DNA from: Sphingomonadales bacterium
Lineage (GTDB): Bacteria; Pseudomonadota; Alphaproteobacteria; Sphingomonadales; Govanellaceae
DNA: 61,825 nucleotides
Direction: 5' to 3'
Assembly (NCBI GenBank): GCA_019455285.1
Contig: JACFMS010000021.1
Coordinates: forward strand, 1-61,825
A program made the position numbers and the translations under genes. Positions 28,718 through 36,310 of this stretch are shown piece by piece. The notes beneath the pieces are model-generated. The model was given only the letters and a program-made list of their open reading frames with translations, was not told where the DNA came from and did not search any database. Every line of letters begins with the position of its first letter. Position 1 is the stretch's first letter.

Positions 28718-31411
28718 TCAAACGCCGCTGTCGCCCCCGTCCTCCTCGTCCTCGCCTTCCTCGACCAAGGCCACCGAGACGATATGCTCGTTGTCGTCGA
28801 CCCTAAACAGCGTGACGCCCTGGGTCTGCCGGCCGGCGATGCGGATGTCGTCCACCGGCACCCGGATCAGCCGGCCCATGTCGCTGACCATCATCACGTG
28901 GTGATGCTCGGCTACCGGGAAGGAACTGACCACGTGGCCGTTGCGGTCGGAGGTTTCGATATTGATGATGCCCGAGCCGCCGCGCCCGGTGACCCGGTAT
29001 TCATAGGCCGAGGTGCGCTTGCCGTAGCCGTTGGCGGTGACCGACAGGATCAGCTGCTCGTTGGCTTTTAAGGTCTCAAACCGCTCGGCGCTGATGCCCT
29101 CCGGCGTGGCGCCCACCGGCTCCTCGCGGCGCACGCTCGCCATGTGCTTCAAGTAGGCGTCCCGCTCCTCGATCCCAAGATCAATATGATGCAGGATCGA
29201 CATATTGATGACGGCATCGCCCTCGGCCAGGGTGATGCCGCGCACGCCGTCGGAACTGCGGCCCTTGAAGCGGCGAATTTCGGTGGCGGCGAAACGGATG
29301 CACTTGCCGCCCTTGGTGGCGAGGAGCACGTCATCGGTTTCAGCGTTGCAGGCGGCGACGCCGATCAATTTATCACCCTCGTCAAGCTTCATGGCGATCT
29401 TGCCGTTGGACATGACATTGGTGAAGTCGGACAAATCATTGCGCCGCACGTTGCCCGAGGCGGTGGCGAACATGGCGTCGAGATTGCCCCAGGTGTTTTC
29501 ATCCTCCGGCAGCGGCAACAGCGTGGTCACCGTCTCGCCCTGCTCTAAGGGCAGGATGTTGATGAGCGCCTTGCCTCTTGCTTGCGGCGTGCCTAGCGGC
29601 AGCCGCCAGACTTTGAGTTTATAGACCTTGCCGACGTTGGTGAAGAACAGCACCGGTGTGTGGGTTGAGGCGACGAAGAGTTCGGACAAGAAATCTTCTT
29701 CCTTGGTCGCCATGCCGGAGCGGCCCTTGCCGCCGCGTTTCTGCGCCCGATAGGTGGATAAGGCCACGCGCTTGATGTAGCCCGAGTGGGTGACGGTGAC
29801 TACCATGTCCTCGCGTTGGATCAAGTCCTCGTCTTCCAGTTCGCCTTCGGCGCCTTCGGTGATCTCGGTGCGGCGCGGCGTGGCGAAGTTTTGCCTCACC
29901 TCGACGAACTCGGCGCGCATCACTTCATAAAGCCGTTTGCGGCTTTGCAGGATGTCCAAGAACTCGGCGATATTTTTCGCCAATTCCTTCAACTCGCCGC
30001 CAATATCCTCGCGCCCGAGCGCGGTCAGGCGATGCAGCCGCAAGTCGAGAATGGCCTTCACCTGCACGTCGGACAACTTGTACTTGCCGTCTTTAAATTC
30101 GCCGCGCGGATCGCTGATCAGCGTCAGGTAGCTTTCCACGTCGCGGGCATCCCATTCCCGGCGCAGCAATTCGTCGCGGGCGGCGTTGGGATTTTCCGCG
30201 CCGCGGATCACCGCTACCACCTCATCAATATGGGTGACCGCAATCACCAAACCGACCAAGATGTGCGCCCGGTCGCGGGCCTTCATCAGGCGGAACTTGG
30301 TGCGCCGGGTGATCACGTCCTCGCGGAATTTGACGAAGGCGTCGATGACGTCGCGCAGCGTCATCAGCTCCGGCCGGCCGCCGCGCAAGGCAAGCGTGTT
30401 GACGCCGAAACTGGTCTGCAACGGCGTGTAGCGGTAGAGCTGGTTCAGGACAACATCCGGCACCGCCTCGCGCCTCAGTTCAATCACCACCCGCACGCCA
30501 TCGCGGTCAGATTCGTCGCGCAGGTCGGCAATGCCCTCGATGCGCTTGTCGCGCACGCACTCGGCGATCTTTTCAATCATCGCCGCCTTGTTGACCTGGT
30601 AGGGAATCTCCGTGACAATGATGGCGGCGCGTTCCTTGCGCACTTCTTCAATGTGAGTACGGCTGCGAATGATGACGGAACCGCGGCCGCGAAGCGCCGC
30701 CGCCCGGCAGCCCATTTTACCTAAGATGATGCCGCCGGTGGGAAAATCGGGCCCCGGCACCAGGTCAATGAGCTCATCCTCGCTGATCAAGGGGTTGTCG
30801 ATGAAGGCGCAGCAGGCGTCGATCACCTCGCCTAAGTTATGGGGCGGGATATTGGTGGCCATGCCGACGGCGATGCCGCCCGCGCCGTTGACCAGGAGAT
30901 TGGGGAAGCGCGCCGGCAGCACCTCCGGCTCGTGCTCGGACTCGTCGTAGTTGGGGTGGAAGTCGACGGTGTCCTCGTCGATATCGGCGATGAGCGTGGC
31001 GGCGGCGCGATCGAGGCGGCTTTCGGTGTAGCGCATGGCCGCCGCCTTGTCGCCGTCCATGGAGCCGAAATTGCCCTGGCCGTCAATCAGCGGCAGGCGC
31101 ATGGAAAAATCCTGTGCCAGACGCACCAGGGCGTCGTAGATCGCCTGGTCGCCATGGGGATGGTATTTACCCATCACGTCGCCGACGATGCGGGCCGATT
31201 TGCGGTAGGCCTTGGTGTGGTCGTAGCCGTTCTCGTACATCGAGTAGAGGATGCGGCGATGGACCGGCTTCAAGCCATCCCGCACGTCAGGCAGCGCGCG
31301 GGCGACGATCACGCTCATGGCGTAATCGAGGTAGGAGCGCTTCATCTCCTCCTCGATGGTAATCGGTTCGATGTCGCGGTCTTTCGGTTCCAGAACGTCA
31401 GCGTCGGTCAA
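28718..31411 (-). CDS. gyrA: DNA gyrase subunit A
   Basis: About 897 residues. Breakage-reunion domain with catalytic Tyr in [10 protein letters not shown], and C-terminal beta-pinwheel with the gyrase-specific GyrA box QKRGGKG, which excludes ParC. Start: ATG 31498 would add 29 residues rich in Gly/Ala with no family likeness. TTG 31411, after AAAGG, begins just before the conserved [15 protein letters not shown] and is preferred, with some doubt. In the quinolone-determining region the residue matching E. coli Ser83 is Gln (codon 31145-31147), while the Asp matching Asp87 is kept. Confidence 0.95.
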   Translation of the reverse strand: MTDADVLEPKDRDIEPITIEEEMKRSYLDYAMSVIVARALPDVRDGLKPVHRRILYSMYENGYDHTKAYRKSARIVGDVMGKYHPHGDQAIYDALVRLAQDFSMRLPLIDGQGNFGSMDGDKAAAMRYTESRLDRAAATLIADIDEDTVDFHPNYDESEHEPEVLPARFPNLLVNGAGGIAVGMATNIPPHNLGEVIDACCAFIDNPLISEDELIDLVPGPDFPTGGIILGKMGCRAAALRGRGSVIIRSRTHIEEVRKERAAIIVTEIPYQVNKAAMIEKIAECVRDKRIEGIADLRDESDRDGVRVVIELRREAVPDVVLNQLYRYTPLQTSFGVNTLALRGGRPELMTLRDVIDAFVKFREDVITRRTKFRLMKARDRAHILVGLVIAVTHIDEVVAVIRGAENPNAARDELLRREWDARDVESYLTLISDPRGEFKDGKYKLSDVQVKAILDLRLHRLTALGREDIGGELKELAKNIAEFLDILQSRKRLYEVMRAEFVEVRQNFATPRRTEITEGAEGELEDEDLIQREDMVVTVTHSGYIKRVALSTYRAQKRGGKGRSGMATKEEDFLSELFVASTHTPVLFFTNVGKVYKLKVWRLPLGTPQARGKALINILPLEQGETVTTLLPLPEDENTWGNLDAMFATASGNVRRNDLSDFTNVMSNGKIAMKLDEGDKLIGVAACNAETDDVLLATKGGKCIRFAATEIRRFKGRSSDGVRGITLAEGDAVINMSILHHIDLGIEERDAYLKHMASVRREEPVGATPEGISAERFETLKANEQLILSVTANGYGKRTSAYEYRVTGRGGSGIINIETSDRNGHVVSSFPVAEHHHVMMVSDMGRLIRVPVDDIRIAGRQTQGVTLFRVDDNEHIVSVALVEEGEDEEDGGDSGV

Positions 31412-31665
31412 CGGTGCAGGGCCTTTCGAGTAAGAGCAGCGCGCCGCCGCGCCGCCGGCCCCAGATGTGGGGCCAAAGGCCGCGCCGAGACGCGACATGT
31501 CGTCGTCTGCGTGGCGGCCACCATAGCAACCCGACGCGCCCCGCGCAATGCCCGGTATTGAGATAAAAAGGTATTATATTTCAATGAATTATCGGGCGTT
31601 TTTTCGACCCCTAATGGGTGTGCTAGAGTCGGCCACGGAAAACATCATTAAGGGAGGATCGCGCC

Positions 31666-32064
31666 ATGTCCCAACCATCGCTGACCAGCGGCGGCTGCCT
31701 GTGCGGAAATATACGCTATGAAAGCCCGGATGCCCCCGAGAACGTGCATTTTTGCCATTGCACCATGTGCCGCAAAATATCCGGCGGACCCTTCGCCTAC
31801 CTCGCCGGGTTCAAGAAAGGCCGGTTGCGGTTTTTGACTGGCGAGCCCGCCTACTACGCCTCCTCCGCAAAGGCAAGGCGCGGCCATTGCCCGGTCTGCG
31901 GCAGCCACCTGACCTTCGAGTACATCACCCCGGAGGCAAAACACGTCTACGTCGCCGGCGGCAGCCTCGATCGCCCCGACCTCGCCCCACCGATCAAGCA
32001 CGTCGGCGCCTCCACCTGGCTTTCCTGGCTGCATCTGGAGGACGAGTTGGAGCGGGGGGAGTGA
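31666..32064 (+). CDS. GFA-family protein (CENP-V/GFA zinc domain)
   Basis: 132 residues. SGGCLCGNIRYE, CHCTMCRKISG and the later CPVCGSHL carry the Cys residues of the two zinc sites of the glutathione-dependent formaldehyde-activating family. AAGGGAGG precedes the ATG. Family members mostly lack a proven reaction; S-hydroxymethylglutathione synthesis is known only for some. Stands alone between gyrA and the small accessory genes. Confidence 0.92.
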   Translation: MSQPSLTSGGCLCGNIRYESPDAPENVHFCHCTMCRKISGGPFAYLAGFKKGRLRFLTGEPAYYASSAKARRGHCPVCGSHLTFEYITPEAKHVYVAGGSLDRPDLAPPIKHVGASTWLSWLHLEDELERGE

Positions 32065-32113
32065 GGGGCAAGTTTTCGTTTGAATAGAACAATCCGACAG
32101 TACATTCTATGTC

Positions 32114-32139
32114 GTCATTCCCGTGCAAACGGGAATGAC
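32114..32139. repeat. short hairpin GTCATTCCCG/CGGGAATGAC
   Basis: Perfect 10-bp stem with the 6-base loop TGCAAA, 49 bp after the GFA stop. There is no T-tract, so it is more likely one copy of a dispersed alphaproteobacterial palindrome than an ordinary terminator, though it might act as one. Confidence 0.65.
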
Positions 32140-32274
32140 AACATGGGTTTGAGCACATAGCGAACCTATACTATTGCTCTTCTCGCTCTGATCGACCGCG
32201 AACCTCGCGCCGTCATGCACACTGGTAAGAGGGATAGGCTAGCATTCTTGTACATATGATTTCATTTCATCAAA

Positions 32275-32766
32275 TTACTCATCCGGTAAAAATCTATCCC
32301 AAGATCTTCCATAAAATAATTCAGCCTCGCCAAAATCAGGCGAAACAAAAAGAAAAACATCACGCTTATAAAGGTCATCAGTAATTTCGCGCAATTCCGT
32401 TTTCCTATCCTCAGCATCTGATACCAATATCTCGGCGGAAGGGTTGTATGCTGATCGATACTCATACAGCATAGAAATACGATATAAAACTACCATTCCT
32501 GCAAGCGCACGTAATTCATTCTTACCAAGAAAAAATAGCAAAATCGCAACCAAGATGATAGTAAACGTTATCCAAATTTTTGGCTTGGTACGCTTATATT
32601 CCTCTATTGATTCTGCCGCGTAATCAATTTCGCGTCTATGCTCATATAACCATTTTGTTAATTTATATATGCGCCCAATATTTTGTCTTACTTCTACTTT
32701 AATGTGCCCACCAAAAGGTATCGGCTTGGCTACCTCTAATTTCCAAAGAAACTCATCTTGATGCAT
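32275..32766 (-). CDS. hypothetical membrane protein, 163 residues
   Basis: No family recognised. A polar N-terminal part with a basic, heptad-like stretch is followed by two adjacent hydrophobic segments (about residues 68-82 and 87-100), then a charged C-terminal domain. The base composition is clearly AT-richer than the flanking genes, suggesting acquisition by transfer. No obvious ribosome site before the ATG. Stands alone between the GFA gene and the toxin-antitoxin pair. Confidence 0.55.
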   Translation of the reverse strand: MHQDEFLWKLEVAKPIPFGGHIKVEVRQNIGRIYKLTKWLYEHRREIDYAAESIEEYKRTKPKIWITFTIILVAILLFFLGKNELRALAGMVVLYRISMLYEYRSAYNPSAEILVSDAEDRKTELREITDDLYKRDVFLFVSPDFGEAELFYGRSWDRFLPDE

Positions 32767-32929
32767 AGCATTGCCTATTTTCCGATTAACTTATACACTG
32801 CTTTCGCTGGTGTTGTACTTGTTCTATGAACCCATCGAACTTAGATTTTTTATATCTGACTGGGTTCCTGTTTATACAAAAATGACAATGTAGTATTCAC
32901 CGCAAATAGGCTCGTCCATCGCCGCCCTA

Positions 32930-33298
32930 CTATCCCCTCAACGCATCCAGCACCGCTTTCGGATGACGCTCAATGACACGCAACAAAACGCGGGCCGAAC
33001 CATATGGCCGGGCGCGGCGCTGTTCCCAGTTGCGCACGGTGCCGATGGAAACGCCGAAGGCCGCCGCAAATTTTGCTTGAGAAAGTCCGAGGCGGGCGCG
33101 GATGGCGTGCACGTCGGGCTCCTCCGGCGTCACCACGGCAGCGGCTTTCAATTCGCCCGCAGCGGCAACCGGCGCAGCGTCGGGATTGGCGGCAATCTGG
33201 CGATCAATATCAGCGTCGCTCAAGGCATCCAGCGCTTTCCAATCCACCGCCTTCAATGCCCGCGCCGCACGGCGGCGGTCAGCTTTGATGATAGGCAT
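32930..33298 (-). CDS. BrnA-like/XRE hybrid antitoxin
   Basis: 122 residues from ATG 33298, preceded by GGAGAG; upstream in-frame starts lie deep inside the toxin gene. Residues about 25-45 (ALSDADIDRQIAANPDAAP) resemble the N-terminus of BrnA-type (DUF4415) antitoxins. Residues about 65-115 form an XRE helix-turn-helix (IRARLGLSQAKFAAAFGVSIGTVRNWEQ) in place of BrnA's ribbon-helix-helix. It overlaps the toxin gene by 20 bases, as usual for BrnT pairs. Likely neutralises BrnT and represses the operon at the two operators upstream. Confidence 0.85.
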   Translation of the reverse strand: MPIIKADRRRAARALKAVDWKALDALSDADIDRQIAANPDAAPVAAAGELKAAAVVTPEEPDVHAIRARLGLSQAKFAAAFGVSIGTVRNWEQRRARPYGSARVLLRVIERHPKAVLDALRG

Positions 33299-33548
33299 GT
33301 TGTTCTCTCCTGTTGGCTTTGCGCAGCGATATGATACGAATCGTCTCGCTTCGCACCGTGAACACGCACACGAACAAACGCCCATTGATAAGGCCGTATG
33401 CCCTGAAACGGGGCTCGCCATAGTCCCGGCGGTCATCGGCAATCACCTTGTGCGGACCTTCAAATAGAAAAACCGCAAGCTCCAAGGGAACGCCATGCTT
33501 GGCGACATTGGCTTTGTTTTTGGCGCTGTCAAATTCTACATCCATCAT
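33279..33548 (-). CDS. brnT: BrnT-family ribonuclease toxin
   Basis: About 89 residues. BrnT (DUF497) pattern: VEFDSAKNKANVAKHGVPLELAVFLFEG at the start, DRRDYGEPRFRAYGLINGRLFVCVFT, and the C-terminal RIISLRKANRRE. Known BrnT proteins are RelE-fold endoribonucleases. Start: two adjacent ATGs (33548, 33545) directly follow the promoter-proximal operator and there is no clear ribosome site, so the transcript may be leaderless. A GTG at 33560 would lie in the operator. Confidence 0.87.
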   Translation of the reverse strand: MMDVEFDSAKNKANVAKHGVPLELAVFLFEGPHKVIADDRRDYGEPRFRAYGLINGRLFVCVFTVRSETIRIISLRKANRREQHAYHQS

Positions 33549-33553
33549 AAATA

Positions 33554-33568
33554 TACGCACATTGCGTA
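33554..33568. promoter_or_regulatory. toxin-antitoxin operator O1
   Basis: TACGCA-CAT-TGCGTA, a perfect 6-bp dyad with a 3-base centre directly ahead of the brnT start. Identical arms to O2, 33 bp away centre to centre (about three helical turns), so two repressor dimers would bind the same DNA face. Confidence 0.8.
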
Positions 33569-33586
33569 GTTATTTCAATGATAATA

Positions 33587-33601
33587 TACGCAATATGCGT
33601 A
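33587..33601. promoter_or_regulatory. toxin-antitoxin operator O2
   Basis: TACGCA-ATA-TGCGTA, the same dyad as O1 with a different centre. It abuts the end of the neighbouring GNAT gene, whose stop codon begins two bases further on. Probably bound by the XRE-type antitoxin for autoregulation. Confidence 0.8.
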
Positions 33602-33602
33602 C

Positions 33603-34280
33603 TTATCCGGTCGGCGCTTTTACCTCCAGCTCCGGCCTACCCGTGCCCCACGACACATGGCAGCGGGGCCGCGCAGTTGACCACATGATCTGCAACGGCC
33701 CCAGGGTCAGAAACGTCGCCCGGCCCACTGCCCGGGCTCCTAAGCGCTTGTGGGATTGCAGCGAGGCGACGTTATAGGCCGAGACCCGGCTTAGGGACCA
33801 TTGCACCCCCCGCGCCCGCAAATAGGCGTTGGCCGCCGCCCACATTCGGGCAAAGGTGCGGCCCAGGCGATGGTCGGGGGCGACGTAGACGCCGAAATCC
33901 CAAGCCGTGGCGGCGGGCGGCCGCAACAGGAAGCGGCAGCGCACCATGTCCTCATCATAGGCCCCAAAGCAGAACCAGATGGAGCCCACGGCCCGGCCAT
34001 TGTCGAGCGCCACCAGGCACACCGCGCCCTGGCCGAAGCGATAGGCAAGTACCTGGTCGTCCACGGGCAGGCCGGCCAGCGCCGGGTCGCCGGCCTTGGC
34101 TTCCCGCACCTCCAGGCGTCCCATGGCCATGCCGCCGCCTTCGGGCACCGGTTGGGCGGTCAGTACGTAGCGGGTAAAGCCGCCGATCTTCAGGCGGGCA
34201 GCCAAGAGCTGATCGAGGAGATAGCCCAGGCCATCGCCCAGCCCCAATTCCCTCACCGCCGATTTGATCTTGGCAAACAC
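33603..34280 (-). CDS. GNAT-like N-acetyltransferase
   Basis: 225 residues. The region VYVAPDHRLGRTFARMWAAANAYLRARG resembles the acetyl-CoA-binding loop and helix of GNAT proteins, followed by SAYNVASLQSHKRLGA, a usual late GNAT motif. It diverges from the acyl-carrier-protein operon that begins the exosortase-A-associated locus; acetylation of a sugar or carrier is plausible but not shown. Confidence 0.75.
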   Translation of the reverse strand: MFAKIKSAVRELGLGDGLGYLLDQLLAARLKIGGFTRYVLTAQPVPEGGGMAMGRLEVREAKAGDPALAGLPVDDQVLAYRFGQGAVCLVALDNGRAVGSIWFCFGAYDEDMVRCRFLLRPPAATAWDFGVYVAPDHRLGRTFARMWAAANAYLRARGVQWSLSRVSAYNVASLQSHKRLGARAVGRATFLTLGPLQIMWSTARPRCHVSWGTGRPELEVKAPTG

Positions 34281-34359
34281 CCTGCCCCCTTATTGCGGCT
34301 TTTTCCTGATGAAAGACAAAGGCTTACTGTTCAGACTTTCTTCACGGAGTCGTCTTTAG

Positions 34360-34390
34360 TATAAACGCACGCTTGAACGCACGTTTTATA
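34360..34390. promoter_or_regulatory. inverted/direct repeat upstream of the acyl-carrier gene
   Basis: TATAAACG and CGTTTTATA flank a 14-base centre, a near dyad with a one-base indel. Within it, ACGCACG occurs twice as a direct repeat five bases apart. Located about 29 bp before the ACP start in the divergent GNAT/ACP promoter region. A regulator site is possible; none is known. Confidence 0.35.
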
Positions 34391-34418
34391 GATCAAGAGT
34401 TTAACGGGATCATACCGG

Positions 34419-34670
34419 ATGTCCGCCACGGAACAAGTCAGACGCCTTCTCGCCGATGTTCTGCAACTGGGGAACAAGGCCGACGTCTTGGACGCCGATA
34501 CGCCGCTTCTCGGCAACCTGCCGGAGCTGGATTCCATGGCCGTGGTGACGCTGGTGACCGCCATCGAGGACCAGTTCGGCGTCGTCATCGAGGATGATGA
34601 GATCAGCGCCGAAACCTTCGAGACCTTCGGCAGCTTGTGCAATTTCGTGGCGGAGAAAATGGCCGCCTAA
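34419..34670 (+). CDS. acyl carrier protein of the exosortase-A locus
   Basis: 83 residues, acidic four-helix carrier. The phosphopantetheine serine is in PELDSMAVV (about residue 40). Carrier proteins of this kind accompany the hydrolase pair in exosortase-A clusters; the acyl-CoA ligase that normally partners it is not in the window. It leads an operon with the two hydrolases and the asparagine-synthetase-like gene. Confidence 0.9.
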   Translation: MSATEQVRRLLADVLQLGNKADVLDADTPLLGNLPELDSMAVVTLVTAIEDQFGVVIEDDEISAETFETFGSLCNFVAEKMAA

Positions 34671-34685
34671 AAGCGACGCCAACCC

Positions 34686-35471
34686 GTGCAACCCTTTTTC
34701 CTGGATGGCCTGGATGGGCCGCTGTTCGCCAACTTCTTCGCCGCCGAGGCGGGCGCTGCGGCTTATGTCTTCGCGCCGCCCTTTGCCGAGGAGCTCAACC
34801 GCTCGCGCCACATGATGGCGCGGCTCGCCCGCGCCGCCGCCGAGGCCGGCCATTCCGTCCTCCTCCTTGATCCCTTCGGCACCGGCGATAGCGGCGGGCG
34901 GTTCGAGGACGGCTCCTGGCCGCGCTGGCAGGACGATCTGGCGGTGGGCGCCACCTGGCTGAAGCGTCAGGGCTATGCCAAGGTCGGGCTCGTGGGCTTG
35001 CGCACCGGCGCGCTTCTGTCCGCCTCGTTCAAGGATATCCACCATCTCATCCTGTGGTCGCCGGTGATCTCGGGCGAGCAATTCCTCACCCAGTTCCTGC
35101 GTCTGAAAGTCGCCGAGGCCATGGCCCGCGATGCGGCGTCCAAGGAAACCACCAAGGACTTGAAGGCCCGCCTGGACGCCGGTGAGACCCTGGAGATCGG
35201 CGGCTATGCCTTAACCCCGGCGATGGCGGCGGAACTTGGCGCGGCCAAACTGACCGATGCCGCACCTCGTTGCCCGGTGGACTGGATCGAGGTCGGCAGC
35301 GCCCCCTCCCCCGCCGCCGAGCGCGCCGCCGCCGCTTGGGAAAAGGCGGGCGTCGTCGTGACCTTGAGCGCGGTTGAGGGGCCGATGTTCTGGTCGCTCC
35401 TGGAACCCGAGGTCGCCGACGCCCTGATCGACGCCACCGTCGCCGCCATGAGCCGGGAGGCGGCGCGATGA
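34686..35471 (+). CDS. exosortase-A-associated alpha/beta hydrolase 2
   Basis: 261 residues starting at GTG, 15 bases after the ACP gene, without an obvious ribosome site. Alpha/beta-hydrolase pattern: VFAPPFAEELNRSRHMMARLA and LLLDPFGTGDSGGRF match the XrtA-associated hydrolase-2 family. The nucleophile-elbow position reads GLRTG, with Arg where a Ser would be expected, so a standard serine hydrolase mechanism is doubtful. Stop and next start overlap by 4 bases. Confidence 0.87.
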   Translation: MQPFFLDGLDGPLFANFFAAEAGAAAYVFAPPFAEELNRSRHMMARLARAAAEAGHSVLLLDPFGTGDSGGRFEDGSWPRWQDDLAVGATWLKRQGYAKVGLVGLRTGALLSASFKDIHHLILWSPVISGEQFLTQFLRLKVAEAMARDAASKETTKDLKARLDAGETLEIGGYALTPAMAAELGAAKLTDAAPRCPVDWIEVGSAPSPAAERAAAAWEKAGVVVTLSAVEGPMFWSLLEPEVADALIDATVAAMSREAAR

Positions 35472-36307
35472 TCCAGGTTGACGCCTTCACCTTCTCCTGC
35501 GAGGGCAAGGCCCTGTTGGGCCTGGCGCACCGGCCGGAAAAGCCCGCGGCCTATGGTCTTCTTATCATGGTGGGCGGGCCGCAATACCGGGTGGGGGCGC
35601 ACCGCCAGTACGTGCATTTGGCGCGGCGTGCGGCGGACGCCGGCATCGCCGCCATGCGCTTCGATTATCGCGGCGTCGGCGACAGCGAGGGCGATTATCC
35701 GGGGTTTGAACATATCGGCCCCGACATCGCCGCCGCCGTCAATGAATTCCGCCGGCGCGTGCCCAAACTGCACGGCGTGGTGCTGTGGGGCCTGTGCGAG
35801 GGCGCCTCGGCCATTCTCTTGAGCGGCGTCGATGTGCCGGGCGTTTCCGGTGCGGTGCTGGTCAACCCCTGGGTGCACACCGAAGGCACCGCGGCCAAGA
35901 CCGTGCTGAAGCATTATTACGGCCAGCGGCTGTTCGACAAGGCGGCCTGGAAGCGGCTCTTGTCAGGCCAGGTGGATGTGCTGGGCTCGATCAAAGGCGT
36001 GCTGGGGCTTTTCAAGCGCATGGCCTCGCCACGCCCTGTCAGCGATCAGCGCCCGTATCCCGATCGCATGGCCGATGGCCTTCGCCGCTTCAAAGGCCGC
36101 ACCCTTCTCCTCCTCAGCGACCGCGATCTGGTGGCGCGGGAGTTTGAAGATGTGGCGGCAAGCGCCCCGGCCTGGGCCGGAGTCATGGCCGCCTGCCAGG
36201 CGTCACGGGCGACGGTCGCCAATTCTGATCACACTTTTTCCAGCGAAGTGTGGCGGCAAGGCGCGGCGGAGGCTACCATCGCCTTCATTCGTTCCCTTGA
36301 GGAATAA
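35468..36307 (+). CDS. exosortase-A-associated alpha/beta hydrolase 1
   Basis: 279 residues. MRFDYRGVGDSEGDY and the nucleophile elbow WGLCEGAS, with Cys as the probable nucleophile, match the XrtA-associated hydrolase-1 family. SDHTFSS near the C-terminus supplies the histidine. Overlaps hydrolase 2 by ATGA and is followed after 3 bases by the next gene. Its role may be to release or transfer an acyl group carried on the neighbouring ACP (inference). Confidence 0.9.
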   Translation: MIQVDAFTFSCEGKALLGLAHRPEKPAAYGLLIMVGGPQYRVGAHRQYVHLARRAADAGIAAMRFDYRGVGDSEGDYPGFEHIGPDIAAAVNEFRRRVPKLHGVVLWGLCEGASAILLSGVDVPGVSGAVLVNPWVHTEGTAAKTVLKHYYGQRLFDKAAWKRLLSGQVDVLGSIKGVLGLFKRMASPRPVSDQRPYPDRMADGLRRFKGRTLLLLSDRDLVAREFEDVAASAPAWAGVMAACQASRATVANSDHTFSSEVWRQGAAEATIAFIRSLEE

Positions 36308-36310
36308 TTT

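Noticed and set aside
31412-31498. N-terminal extension of GyrA from ATG 31498
   Set aside because: The extra 29 residues are unlike GyrA proteins and no ribosome site precedes that ATG; TTG 31411 fits better, though not proven.
33299-33442. N-terminal extension of the antitoxin
   Set aside because: Would overlap most of the toxin gene and is Cys-rich out-of-family sequence; ATG 33298 follows GGAGAG.
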